The notes: a model not told the origin generated them from the sequence alone. Shown: positions 1 through 11,001, numbered from the stretch's first letter. The stretch: 60,000 nucleotides of DNA from Nymphaea colorata (GCF_008831285.2 NC_045139.1:23170412-23230411); one strand, 5' to 3'. Program-made: numbers and translations.

Positions 1-1328
1 TGTAATTTCCTAATATTGTGCTTTCACAATTATTGTCGCTGTTGGATCTTTGTATGCAATCTCTATTTATGCTTTATCTGCTACTTTTGAAAACTTGATA
101 CATGTTATAGTCCTTTACAACGTCCAGAGAGATTGTTCCTCATGTCATTTGCTTGTGTAATCCAAGTTTAAATGTGCTAATCACTGCAAATTGAAGGCTT
201 GGTATTGCATCAGGAAACGACTAATGACAGAAATATTTTCATCTGTTACTTTATACTGGATAACTAAAACAACTATATCGTATTCCTAAATGGTCATTCC
301 ATTGTCAAAGCATGTATGGTTATGTATGTGGCTTTTGTACCTCTTCATAATTTGAGCATTTCACTACGTAAATGCTTCTGGGTCCTCGTTATGTCAACTT
401 CTTACTTGATTAATCACATATCAATTAAGCTAAGTGGATCATGTTTGTGTATTACATTTTTTGTGTATATAATAGAAGACAGTTTTTAGTTTGTCTCACT
501 GTATTTATCCATTTTTTGCAGCATCTGTCCCTAATCTTGACATGGTTGAAAGTGTAGATGATCAAAAGGTACTTATTACTCTTAATGCTTTTTGGAAGTT
601 GATGTTGATTTTATGGTTTTTTTTCATACTTTTTATGTATTAAACAATATTTTTTAACATGACGCCATAAATTGTCAATTTTTCATTGTGGATTAGCGCA
701 TGGGAAGTGTTTATCATCACATGCATGATGCATGTAGGTTTGGGTGGTATTGCTAAGAACCTCACTTTGCTTCTGCTTATGCTGCGTGTGGATGCTGGTG
801 TATACAGTGGTACTTTTCCCTTCTTCTTTAATGTTTATGCCTAAAAATGATGTAGTTAATTTGACTGATGGCACCATCATTATTTATTCTGTTTGTCTTG
901 GAGACTGGAATGTTGGATAGGCAGTTTGAAAATAGTCTTCGTCTCTTTTATGTAAGTTAACTTTGTCTAGTTACACGTTAGTTTTTCCCTTGTTTGCTTT
1001 GTTGTCCAATATTCATGACTATGTGAAGAGCTTTGCATGCATGCATGTATGTAGTTCTCTCTCTCTCTCTCAGCTTGCCTACAGGTGACCTTATTCAATT
1101 TCTTTGTGATGACAGTTTAGACACATGAGCTAATGATGGCATGACATCCCTGTGACGCTTCATTATTGCTAGCAGGTAATGGAGTTTCCCTGTATTTGTC
1201 TCCTTTTCACCCTCATTTGGGATACTTTTGTTGCTTCAGTTTAGGTGTTTAGCTAAACATTAAACTGGATTGGCGTTCGAGGCTGGGCAACAAACATTGC
1301 TTGAAACTGACTTATTTGAGCGGTGCTG
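1..1328. other. AT-rich noncoding or intronic DNA, no gene recognised
   Basis: No convincing coding stretch was found on either strand. A short segment at 522-568 is bounded by a pyrimidine-rich AG acceptor and a GT donor and would read ASVPNLDMVESVDDQK, but I cannot assign it to a family. A (CT)n tract lies near 1057-1071. Upstream exons of the mannosidase fragment that follows were not found here. Confidence 0.4.
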
Positions 1329-1731
1329 GCATTTTTTCAGCGATGGTGGAGAAATCAGAGCCCTATGGTACAGAAAATTGTGAAAGAACTAGTTGACTCC
1401 GGACACAACTTGAATTTATGTATGAATAATTTGATTTTTCCAATCTGTTGAAACCATGTTTTCAATTTGGTGTTCTCGCTTCGCCTTTTCGTATGATGTT
1501 CAACTATGGATGGTGGTTCTGGAATTAATGGACCGACCTGCCTTTTGACATTGTAGAAATGGTGGTATGTGTATGCATGACGAAGCTGCGCCCTTTTACA
1601 TCAATATGATTGGACAGACGACTCTAGGTCATGGGTTTATAAAGGAAGAGTTTGGCAAGACACCTAGAATTGGTTGGCAGATTGATCCATTTGGACACTC
1701 AGCAGTACAAGCTTATTTGCTTAGTGCAGAA
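1329..1731 (+). pseudogene. Lysosomal-type alpha-mannosidase (GH38) fragment, two exons, frameshifted
   Basis: The fragment resembles plant class II alpha-mannosidases, vacuolar or apoplastic glycosidases that trim mannose from N-glycans. Exon A (1329-1419) reads AFFQRWWRNQSPMVQ and continues to a GT donor at 1420. Exon B (1557-1731) follows an AG acceptor and contains GGMCMHDEAAPFYINMIGQT and GWQIDPFGHSAVQAYLL, which includes the catalytic nucleophile Asp of GH38 (the D of IDPFGH). It ends at a GT donor at 1732. Near 1403-1407 exon A carries what looks like a duplicated CA dinucleotide, which shifts the frame just before the intron and destroys the conserved end of the exon. The AG acceptor expected before GCA at 1329 reads CTG. 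Only about 85 codons of a protein of about 1000 residues are present, and a retrotransposon starts 122 bp after exon B. The family call is strong; the pseudogene status follows from the frameshift and truncation. Confidence 0.85.
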
Positions 1732-1848
1732 GTGAGTTTTCTGTTGCTACTTTTTGTACTTAATTTTTTAATTTGGCTTTGGTCTTGTTCTTTTTTTATC
1801 TTCTTTTCACCTGGTGAGGAGGCTATGTCACAAGAACACTCCATTTTG

Positions 1849-1853
1849 ATTCT
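1849..1853. repeat. Target-site duplication ATTCT, left
   Basis: ATTCT directly precedes the 5' LTR and recurs immediately after the 3' LTR at 11002-11006. This 5-bp duplication is typical of Ty1/copia integration. Confidence 0.9.
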
Positions 1854-2021
1854 TGTTAAAGTTTTCTAGAGTCAACTTGAGCCTTTCTGAAATATTAGAA
1901 AGTAGACAAGGGTCTACTTATTGTTTTCTTATATTTTTGTGGACTGAAATTGTAAATATGTAGTCAATGCCCTAATCTCTTTTAAAAGAGATTAGGCTTA
2001 CGTGAATGGTAGAAGAAAGTT

Positions 2022-2058
<37 letters not shown>

Positions 2059-2085
2059 GTCCCTTTCTTCCTCCAATATTCAACA
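1854..2085 (+). repeat. 5' LTR of copia A
   Basis: The 232-bp direct repeat is shared with 10779-11001. It contains a hairpin at 1970-1997 (TAATCTC/GAGATTA arms) and a CT then CA microsatellite near 2022-2058, which is longer here than in the 3' LTR. It ends at CAACA just before the primer site. Confidence 0.92.
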
Positions 2086-2097
2086 TGGTATCAGAGC
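2086..2097 (+). other. Primer-binding site, initiator tRNA-Met
   Basis: TGGTATCAGAGC abuts the 5' LTR. This is the standard complement to the 3' end of initiator methionyl tRNA used by plant copia elements to prime minus-strand DNA synthesis. Confidence 0.92.
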
Positions 2098-2284
2098 AAC
2101 GGACCTAGGGCTGTGCGATCTAGGGTTTCACGCCTAAGGTTCCCTCATTATCTCATTTCTCTTCTCTTCCTCCAAACTAGGGTTTCACGCCTAGGGGTCC
2201 TGCTGTTTACAAAACAAGCAAGTTGATTGTTTGGTGGAAAGGGGCTAATCACGTTTAACATGTAGAAACGTGATCAGCACCCTT

Positions 2285-2835
2285 GTGTTGCTGTTGCCGT
2301 GGAAGACATGGAGAAACATTGATGAAGTTGCAGCCATGGAAGAAGATGGTGGATCTGATCAGGATGTATCAGATCTGAGTTTCTGTTGCCGTGGAAGAGT
2401 GTCTTTGTCGCTCAAATATGTTTATCAGATCTGATTTTCTACTGTCTGGAAGAAAACCTATGATGTTATGTATCAGATCTGCCCTAAAGAGATCTGATTT
2501 TTTTTTTGCCATGGAAGACAATTTGTGACGTGATATATCAGATTTGCCCTTTTGTTGTCGTTGCATAAGATCGTGTGGGGCAGAGTTAATCTGTTGGTTG
2601 TGGGTACAGTGTGACGTGAAAAGTTGTTGTGTGTGGAGTCATATTGCTGGTTGAAGATGCAGTTTGACTTGAGGAGAAATATCTACAAATCGTGAATGTG
2701 AAATTAGTAAAGTGAGGCTTTGTGAGGTGTTAACTGCTGCTAATCAAGTAGCAGCAGTCTTTTGTCGTTGGGTGAAGAAGTTTCAGTCATCAGATCTGAC
2801 CTTTGTTGCCGTGGAAGAAGTTCTTGGATGTTCAG
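2285..2835 (+). repeat. Degenerate repeats in the untranslated leader of copia A
   Basis: Two motifs alternate through the leader: forms of TATCAGATCTGA (about 2367, 2424, 2470, 2536, 2784) and forms of GTTGCCGTGGAAGA (about 2287, 2386, 2507, 2801). Spacing is irregular, so this looks like a decayed tandem or dispersed array and not a simple repeat. No long open frame runs through it. Confidence 0.7.
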
Positions 2836-2988
2836 GTCTGCCTAGTTGTGTGGTGTTTGGTGGATTCCCACAAGCAAAGTGCTGCTTGCTATCCACGTCT
2901 AAAAATAGTCTGCTATTTTTGTGTTTGTGTTCAACCTGCTGCACATCATTTGGTTGTGGTCTACGTGTTCGAGTACAATTTTTTTTTA

Positions 2989-3536
2989 TGGCTGACGGTA
3001 GTAGGTCAGAAGGGTCTTCTTCATCTTCTTCAACAATGTCGAGTCTACCTCCATCGTATTATCTCAACTTAAGCAAGGAAGAATATGATCTGGTTCTTGC
3101 TAAGAGGTCTACTCCTGCCTCAAGCAGCACAGCTGCTATAGACATGGTTCTCTCTGTTGGTGCCCCTACCAGTGACCCAGATATGATATAGATGATTGAC
3201 TCAGGAGCATCCAGATATTGTTGTAATCAGCTACAAATGTTTTTATCGTTTACCAGGTTCACTACACCACAACACGTCAGGTTGGATGATGGCAAGTTGT
3301 CCCCTATTCTGGGCAGTAGTGATATCTACCTCACACCTTTTGGGACCATTACACATGTGCTATATGCTCCTCGATTTCCTGTTAACCTGTTATCTGTTAA
3401 GCAATTGGCTAGAGATTTACAATATAGAGTCATTTTTTATCCTGGTTCATGTTCTTTTTAGGACTTACAAACTGGGAAGATGATTGGTGGTGGCCATGAA
3501 CGGGAGGGGCTCTATTTTCTCTCTGTCCCTCTAGAT
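2989..3536 (+). pseudogene. copia A gag-protease remnant
   Basis: A Ser-rich start (MADGSRSEGSSSSSS) leads into a segment ending at a TAG at 3189-3191. It is followed by the aspartic-protease signature MIDSGASRYCC, then HVRLDDGKLSPILGSSDIYL and LYAPRFPVNLLSVKQLA, typical of the copia protease to pre-integrase region. A further TAG interrupts at 3459-3461. The Gag capsid domain and the CCHC zinc knuckle seen in element B are absent, so a gag deletion is inferred. The reading ends at 3531 where element B has inserted, and it resumes in integrase at 9063. Confidence 0.8.
3532..3536. repeat. Target-site duplication TAGAT, left
   Basis: TAGAT precedes the 5' LTR of element B and is repeated at 9058-9062 after its 3' LTR. 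This proves insertion of B into A. Confidence 0.92.
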
Positions 3537-3780
3537 TGTTGAATTAGAAGATTTTATGTTTCTAGGTGGCTCTTTGTAATATTAAAGAGTTATAAGATCT
3601 CCTTAATATTTCCTTTATTTCTATTTGATGTAATCTGTAAATCCCCTTTCTACCCTAATCTCTTTATAATGGAGATTAGGGTTAGTGATTCAATAAAGTT
3701 TTCTTTCTCCAATCCTTACGGCTGCTACTCTCTCCCTCACCACATCTCACAACATGGCTCCAAACCTCACGGCTGCAACA
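3537..3780 (+). repeat. 5' LTR of copia B
   Basis: The 244-bp repeat contains a hairpin at 3653-3681 (CCCTAATCTC ... GAGATTAGGG) that closely resembles the one in the LTR of element A, although the rest of the two LTRs differs. Confidence 0.93.
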
Positions 3781-3792
3781 TGGTATCAAAGT
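3781..3792 (+). other. Primer-binding site of copia B (tRNA-iMet, one or two changes)
   Basis: TGGTATCAAAGTC starts immediately after the LTR and differs slightly from the usual TGGTATCAGAGC, consistent with decay. Confidence 0.8.
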
Positions 3793-4573
3793 CATCGTGA
3801 CTGGCGATGTGAAGAAAACAGTGGCTGGGGCGTGAATCAGGCTGGCGACGTGAAGGAACTGCCGTCGGCTTCTCCTCCTCAGGCTATCTCTTCTACCGTC
3901 TTCTTCTCCATCTCCGTCTCCTTCTCCTGCTACACATGTTTAGTTCAAGTTGACTATCTTTCAGCAACTGAACCGTGTAGAGGAGTCTATTCACGCTATG
4001 AAATCTGTGTGAATAGACCCCAACTATGGGTATCTAAATATATATTTTTTATCGCAGCTGGGTGGGAATCTGCGGTAGTTTATGTTGAATGTTCTTTTTA
4101 TGTCTTTATTCATGATTAGTGGCAAATAATCTGTGGTACAACAGTGTTAGATGCATAAATAGATAAGTTGTTGGTTGCTAAAGACAGTGCAAGCAGTGGG
4201 AATTTTTTGCCATTGGATTGTTGGGTTTTCTCTGTCGTGGGGTTGTTGGACAGCAGTCTTCTATTTGTATTGTTGGTGCTGTCAGTCTTCTATTTGCTTG
4301 ATTGTATCTGCCATGGGAGTGTTGGACAGCTGTCTGTCGTGGGATTTCTCTCTATTGTTAGGTTGTTGTTTTTTGTTGTAGGGTTGCTGTCAATAGTTGG
4401 ACAACAATCTGTTATCGTGGAGTGTTTAGAAGCTGTTTGGGAAAAGTGTTTTTGCATCTAACGTTGTTGTGTGGTGTTGGACATATGTTATTGCTGATCA
4501 GTTGCAGTCTTTAATGATATATATACATATTCTCGCTTGCTGGTGGTGGGTGATCATTTGTGGTCTAATTGCG
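3793..4573 (+). other. Untranslated leader of copia B
   Basis: This stretch lies between the primer site and the gag start at 4574. It carries short repeated TTGTTGG and TCTGTCGTGG motifs around 4220-4420. No coding signal could be identified. Confidence 0.6.
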
Positions 4574-7500
4574 ATGGCTGAAAATCATAAAACTGATTTT
4601 TCTCATGAGATTAAAAGCGGAGGAAATCTATTCTCCTATGATTATACTGTAAAGTTAGATGGATCCAACTACGAGATTTGGTCTCATGTGTTTATGATGT
4701 GTGTGATTGGACATCGGAAGGAGCATGTTATCGAAGAAAATGAGCATGTGAAAAAGAGTGGGAAATATATTTCATGGAAGGAAGATAACAATATTGTCAT
4801 GTCTTGGATCATGAATAGCGTGCAATCACATATTACTTCTACTATTGCATTCTATACCTTTGCCAAATACATGTGGGATCTTCTAGAAACAAACTTACTT
4901 GAATGACAAGAATGTTAGCAAGATATTGCAGGTTGATGAGGAAATGCTTAATTTGCAACAGGGCAACCAGAGTCTGGCTCAGGATTTTGCTTCTCTCAAG
5001 TCAATCTATGAACGACTTAAAACATTACATCTTCCTTCTCCAACATGTCATAAGACCCATGGTGAACAGTCCATGGTTGCGAAGTTTCTACAGGGTCTCT
5101 CTTCTGAATACGCAGTAGCAAAGGCACAGATGCTGACTAGAGCAGAGATCCCTGACCTGGCTGAAGCCTACAACAAACTCTGCTGTGTTGCTATGACCCT
5201 CTCTCCGCCCTCTAGTGATATACATGCCTCTGCCTTGGCAGCTTCAGGAGGTCAGGGACGCAGTTCATTTAGGGGGAGAGGCATGGGTTGTGGGTCAGGA
5301 GGAGGTCGAAGGAGATTTCAGTGCACCTATTTTGAGAAAATAGGGCATTTGGAAGACAGATGTTGGGATAAACATGGTCGTCCTACCGCGGCACCGCTCC
5401 GAGGAAGAAATGTTGCATCTAGGTTGGGAAAGAACTCTTTACAATTTCCTATTGGATCTGCCCAAGCAGCATCATCAGTGGTAGATGGGTTTTCCTCATC
5501 TTCTACTTACCCTGAGACAGTGACTATGAGCATCAACAAGTCAGTGTACAAGGACTTCCTGACACACAGATCTATCCAACCATCGGCCTCAACAGTCATG
5601 ATAGACAGTGCTATGTCTGTTGATACTGTCCCACATGATACAGGTACTACTTGGAGGATAATTGATTCAGGAGCATCGAGACACTTTTGTAGTAGACCTT
5701 CTATGTTTACTGTCTTGCACTCATTACCTCAGACACGTCATGTAAGACTTGCAGAAGGTCGATGGTCACCTATTATGGGTTATGGAGATATCAAGATCTC
5801 TCAGTATATGACTATTTCTAATGTGTTATATGCTCCTAAGTTTCCCACAAATCTATTATCGGTTGGACAATGGATTAATGATATACATTGTCGTGTTACA
5901 TTTGACTCTGGTGTATGTTCATTTCAGGACTTGCAAACTGGAAAGACGATTGGTGGAGGCTATGAGAAAGGGAGCATCTACTTTCTGTCAAATCCAGTGG
6001 GTATTGCAACATCATCGATCACCTCATTGTCCTCCTCCTTCTAGTGGCATCTCAGACTTGGTCATCCATCTATCTCCAGGCTTCGTCACATTCTTCATCA
6101 TCTTTCAGTACCAGAGTCATTTCAGTGTGAAGCCTGTCAACTAGGCAAACATACCCGTAGTAGTTATTCATCGAGTCTGAGTTCGTCCAGTTGTGGACTA
6201 TTTGATCTTCTTCATGTTGATGTGTGGGTTTCTAGCAAAGTTGCTAGTAGGTCAATATTTTGTTATTTCCTTGTCATTGTTGATGATTATTCTCGAGTCA
6301 CTTGGGTCTTCCTTTTGAAAGAAAGGTCTGAAGTCGTATGTACTCACAAAAACCTTATTATTGAAATAAAGACCCAATTTGGTATTCTTGTTAAAAGCAT
6401 TCGCACTGATGACACTATTGAGTTCAAGGCATCTACCTTAATGAAGTTTTACTCTGATAATAACATTTCTCCTCAGTTTACTTGTCCTCATACCTCCCAA
6501 CAAAATGGAGTAGCTGAGCGCAAACATCGCCAACTTTTAAATGTAGCTCGTTCCCTAATGCTTCATAATAATTTACTTGCATACTTTTGGGGAGATGTCA
6601 TCCTCACTGCCTGTTACTTGACCAATCATTTACCATCCTCCTCCATTGTCAACAAGGTTCCTATTAAACTTGTGCATCCACAACCACCCTTGTTTCCTGT
6701 GGCTCCCAAAGTATTTGGTTGCACATGCTTTGTTCACATACTTGGACCCACACATGATAAATTGGGTGCCCAAGCCATTAAGTGTATCTTTATAGGCTAC
6801 TCCAGAAACCATAAAGGCTACAAATGCTTTGATCCCTTAACTCAAAAGGAGTATATCAGTGCGGATGTCATGTTTTTTTAGTCTAAACCTTATTATTGCT
6901 CCTCTCCTATCTCTGCTGAGATGCCACCGTCGCCAGACCCACTACCTATTCCTTTGGAGTCATTTCCTTTTGAATCTCCTTCTAAAGAATCTTCAACTGT
7001 AGTGTCCAAGTTTCGTGATCCTCCGCTGATCTACACCTGTCGACAGGACCCCTCTCATGATCCTTCACCAAGTGCTTCTCAGGAGGTAAGTAAGTTCATT
7101 TGAAGTGAGTAGCCTTAGTTCGTCTGATCCCTGTCAAGACTTACCTATTGCTCTTCGCAAATGCAAGCGACAATGTACTCTGCATCCTATATGTCATTTT
7201 GTGTCTATTGATGGTGTTGGTAAAAGTATGCAACAGTTTATTCAAGCCCTTACTACTCATACAGTTCCTACATGTCACCAGCAGGCTTTATTAGATACCC
7301 AATGGAGACAGGCTATGCAAGATGAGATGGATGCATTAGTTTAGCGAGACACCTAGGAACTTGTTGATCCTCCTCCTGATTGTGACATTGTTGGCTCTAA
7401 GTGGGTATTCACAGTGAAATATAATTCTAATGGGTTTGTCGAACGATACAAAGCTCGGTTGGTTATTAAGGGCTACACACAGACCTACGGAGTGGATTTC

Positions 7501-8806
7501 TTTGAGACCTTCTCTCCGGTTGCTTGGTTGGGAACCATTCGTCTTATTATTTCTGTAGCTATACACCATGACTGGCACATGTTCCAGCTTGATGTCAAAA
7601 ATATCTTTTTATACGGTGATCTCGATGAGACTCTCTATATGCAACAACCACCAGGGTTTGAACGACAGGGAGAGTGTGGAAAAGTTTGCAAACTGAAGAA
7701 AGCTATTTATGGACTCAAGCAGAGTCCTCGTGCGTGGTTTCACAAGTTCTCTAAGGTCATCTCAAAGTGTGGCTTTGCGAGATCTCCTCTTGATCGTTCT
7801 CTGTTTATCAAACACACTTCCCGGGCTATCATCGTTCTAGTGGTTTATGTTGATCGTATTATACTGACCGGTGACTCCGATCAAGAAATTTCTGATACAA
7901 AGTTGTTTCTTCAAAAACACTTTGTGACGAAAGATCTTGGTCCACTACGGTATTTTTTGAGAATCGGGGTTGCTCGAAATAGAGATGGTGTCATTCTCTC
8001 TTAACGAAAGTATATTCTTGATTTATTGCAGGACACCGGGATGCTAGGAGCTAAACCGGCTAATCTACCTATGAATCCACGCATACATCTTCATGATGAC
8101 CAAGCAGAATTAGTGGATTCTTGATCATATAGATCCCTTATTAGAAAACTCCTTTATGTTACTATGACAAGCCTAGACATTAGCTATGCAGTGGCCAGTG
8201 GGGAAGCTAAGTCAATTTATGGAAAAACCTAGGAAAGTTCATTGGGATGCTGCCTTGTTGGTGGTCAAATATCTGAAATCGTCTCCTGGCAAAGGCCTTT
8301 TGTTCACAAAAGGCAAGACCTTGGAAGTGAAATCCTATAGTGATACTGACTATGCTGGCTCAGTCGAAGATAGAAAATCTACCACAGGATTCTGTGTATC
8401 TATGGGAGGCAACCTTATATCATGGAGAAGCGAAAAACAAGGTGTGATGTCAAGGTCTAGTGCAGAATCTGAATACAGAGCTATGGCTCAAACTGCAGCA
8501 GAATTGACTTGGGCTAGATCCATGCTATCTAGCCTAAGTGTGTTAATTCCACTTCCCATGAAGATGTACTGTGAGAATCGAGCAGCCACATACATTGCAA
8601 ACGCTCCAGTTTTCCATGAGAGAACTAAACATGTTGAAGTGGACTACCATTACATTCGGGATCTCGTTCAAGGAGGAACCATTGCCACTGTTCATGTTCC
8701 TTCAGAAGACCAAGCTACAGATATCTTCACCAAAGCTCTCCCTATTGGTGATTTATCTAGATGTTGTGACAAGCTGAACATGTTTAATATGTATGCTAAA
8801 GCTTGA
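4574..8806 (+). pseudogene. copia B gag-pol polyprotein, decayed, YVDD changed to YVDR
   Basis: Gag begins at 4574 (MAENHKTDFSHEIKSG, then KLDGSNYEIWS) and is shifted near 4900. It continues through FLQGLSSEYAVAKAQM to a zinc knuckle at about 5322 in which the second Cys is Phe (CTYFEKIGHLEDRC). Protease follows at about 5660 (IIDSGASRHFC). The pre-integrase region has the copia spacing of His and Cys residues, with a stop at 6042-6044. Integrase (6160-6880) shows DDYSRVTWVFLL, RTDD and NGVAERKHRQ. RT (about 7400-8004) shows FSPVA, QLDVKNIFLYGD and AIYGLKQSPRAW, but the catalytic YVDD reads YVDR (LVVYVDRIILTGD). RNase H (8186-8806) contains SRSSAESEYRAM and ends before the polypurine tract. 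Stops and frameshifts occur at several further places (for example 6879, 7101, 7342, 8002, 8122). The element cannot encode a working polymerase. Confidence 0.92.
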
Positions 8807-8813
8807 GGGGGAG

Positions 8814-9057
8814 TGTTGAATTAGAAGATTTTATGTTTCTAGGTGCCTCTTTGTAATATTAAAGAGTTATAAGATCTCTTTAATATTTCCTTTATTTCTG
8901 TTTGATGTAATCTGTAAATCCCCATTCTACCCTAATCTCTTTATAATGGAGATTAGGGTTAGTGATTCAATAAAGTTTTCTTTCTCCAATCCTTATGGCT
9001 GCTACTCTCTCTCTCTCCACATCTCACGACACGGCTCCAAACCTCACGGCTGCAACA
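8814..9057 (+). repeat. 3' LTR of copia B
   Basis: The 244-bp repeat matches 3537-3780 with scattered substitutions. It is preceded by the purine tract at 8801-8813, and the hairpin recurs at 8930-8958. Confidence 0.93.
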
Positions 9058-9062
9058 TAGAT
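9058..9062. repeat. Target-site duplication TAGAT, right
   Basis: This is the second copy of the duplication flanking element B. Confidence 0.92.
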
Positions 9063-10778
9063 GTTGCTACATCCTCTTTCACATCAATGCCTTCTCCTTT
9101 GCAGTGGCATCTCAGACTGGGTCATCCGTCTGTGTCCAAGCTTTGTTGCATTTTTCCAGATATTCCTGCGTCAGAGTCATTCTTATGTGATGCATGCCAG
9201 TTAGTCAAGCATACACGTAGTAGTTTCCCTTCAAGTCAGAGTCCATCGAGTCAAAGTCCATTTGATCTTCTGCATGTTGATGTTTGGGGGTCCTAGTCGT
9301 GTTTCCTGTCGTTCATGTTTCTGGTATTACCTTGTTTTGGTTGATGATTTTACTAAAGTTAGTTGGGTATTTTTGTTACGGGACACGTCTGAACTCATCT
9401 ATATTCTTCAGAAATTTGTCAATGAAATAAAAACTCAGTTTGGTGTTGTTGTAAAAAATATTCGCACTGATAATGCTCTTGAATTTAAATCTTCAGTTAT
9501 ACGCCAATTTTATGCCAATCATGAGATCAGACCATAATATATATGTCCTCATACATCCCAACAAAATGGTGTTGCAGAATGCAAACATCGACAGCTTCTA
9601 AATGTGGCTCGTACCCTCATGTTGCATACTCATATGCCTGCCTATTTTTGGGGTGATGCTATTCTTATCGCATGTTATCTCACCAACAGATTGCCCTCGT
9701 CTGCCATCTAAGAATGCATCCCCATTCAAATACTATATTCAGATCAACCATTTTTTCATATACCTCCTAAAGTATTTGGATGCACTTGTTTTGCACACAT
9801 CTTGGGCCCAAACAAAAACAAACTTGCTGCCCAAGCTCTCAAATGTGTGTTCATTGGATATTCTGCCAATCAAAAAGGCTATCGATGTTTTGATCCCTAT
9901 ACCAAGAAAGAGATTGTCAGTGCGGATGTTACATTCTTTGAGTCTCGTCCTTATTTTTCCGTCCTAAGTACCACTGTGTCTGAACTTCCCATGTCTGTTC
10001 CTCTTCTTATTCCCCCAATATCACTTGAGTCAATCCCGTCCCCTCCACCATTGTCAGGTGATCGTTTTCTTGATCCTCCAATAGTCTATACCCGACGTCA
10101 AGGTCCCTCTCCAGCCCACCCACCAACGTCTTCTCATGAGGTAAGTTCTAGTGATAAGACTGACTCAAGAAGAAATGATGACTATTCTACAGATGATCTA
10201 CCTATTGCTATTCGCAAGGGCCAGTGACAGTGCACAAGGCATCTGATTTCTAATTCGGTTTCAATGGACCATTTGAGCACAAGTTTGGTGCAGTTTGATC
10301 GAGCTATGGCTAGTCATACTATTCTGACCTCTCACCACCAAGCCTTATTAGATTCACGATTGAAGCATGCTATGCAGGAAGAAATGGATGCTCTTCTTTC
10401 TAGGGAGACTTGGGACTTGGTGGACCTACTGTTGAATTGTGATGTTGTTGGCTCCAAATGGGTATTCACCATCAAATATCATTCTGATGGGTCTGTAGAG
10501 CGATTCAAAGCTCGTCTTGCGGCTAAAGGTTATACACAAGACTTATGGGGTGGACTACATTGCAAATAACCCTGTCTTTCATGAGAGAACAAAACACATT
10601 GAAGTGGATTGCCATTATGTTCGAGACTTGGTCCAAGAATGAGTCATTAGCACAATCCACGTTTCTTCTGAAGATCAAGCAACTGATATGTTTACTAAGG
10701 CTCTTCCCATTGGAAATTTCTTGAGAGGATGTAACAAGCTGAACATGATTGATATCTATGCTCCAGCTTGAGGGCGAG
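9063..10778 (+). pseudogene. copia A integrase and RT start joined to RNase H end
   Basis: Reading resumes with the His/Cys zinc-binding module (WHLRLGHPSVSKL ... CDACQLVKHTR) and DLLHVDVWG, then shifts near 9295. Integrase core motifs follow (LVDDFTKVSWVFLL, IRTDNALEF, NGVAECKHRQLLN), with a stop at 9536 and a shift near 9700. The integrase C-terminal part appears at 9802 onward (FIGYSANQKGYRCFDP). The RT N-terminal part ([41 protein letters not shown]) stops at about 10553, where GTGGACTACATTGCAAATAA joins RT directly to the RNase H segment [15 protein letters not shown]. Comparison with element B implies that the RT palm, including YVDD, and most of RNase H were deleted. The join lies at a shared TAC. 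Confidence 0.85.
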
Positions 10779-11001
10779 TGTTAAAGTTTTCTAGAGTCAA
10801 TTTGAGTCTTTCTGAAATAGTAGAAAGTAGACAAGGGTCTACTTATTGTTTTCTTATATTTTTGTGGACTGAAATTATAAATATGTAATCAACACCCTAA
10901 TCTCTTTTAAAAGAGATTAGGGTTATGTGAATGGTAGAAGAAAGTTTTTTCTCTCTCTCTCTCTCTTTCACGTCCCTTTCTTCCTCCAATATTCAACAAT
11001 T
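10779..11001 (+). repeat. 3' LTR of copia A
   Basis: At 223 bp it is 9 bp shorter than the 5' copy, mostly because its CT/CA microsatellite is shorter. The hairpin at 10895-10922 is a perfect 28-bp inverted repeat. Confidence 0.92.

Larger units (their letters stand above)
3537..9057 (+). mobile_element. Ty1/copia LTR retrotransposon B, nested in copia A
   Basis: This is a 5521-bp element with two 244-bp LTRs (3537-3780, 8814-9057) that begin TGTTGAATTAGAAG and end CGGCTGCAACA, with a perfect TAGAT duplication on both sides. A primer site follows the left LTR, and a polypurine tract (GAGGGGGAG) precedes the right one. All copia domains are present in the order gag, protease, integrase, RT, RNase H, but they are broken by several stops and shifts. 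The LTRs are equal in length and differ by a small number of substitutions by eye. It inserted after A, so A is older. Confidence 0.95.
1854..11001 (+). mobile_element. Ty1/copia LTR retrotransposon A (outer), internally deleted and interrupted
   Basis: LTRs at 1854-2085 and 10779-11001 both begin TGTTAAAGTTTTCTAGAGTC and end TATTCAACA. They are flanked by a perfect 5-bp duplication (ATTCT). A tRNA-iMet primer site follows the left LTR, and a purine-rich tract lies just before the right LTR (GCTTGAGGGCGAG). Inside are a repeat-rich leader, a remnant of gag-protease (2989-3531), then copia element B inserted at 3537-9057, then integrase and the start of reverse transcriptase (9063-10560). The text then jumps directly to the last part of RNase H (10561-10770). 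Most of gag and most of RT/RNase H are missing, so it could only have moved using proteins from another copy. Without element B it would be about 3.6 kb long. Confidence 0.93.

Noticed and set aside
683-880. Minus-strand ORF of 65 codons
   Set aside because: No motif, biased composition and no splice context; likely chance.
2712-3191. Long plus-strand ORF in the copia A leader
   Set aside because: It mostly runs through the degenerate leader repeats. Only the last part (from 2989) resembles gag.
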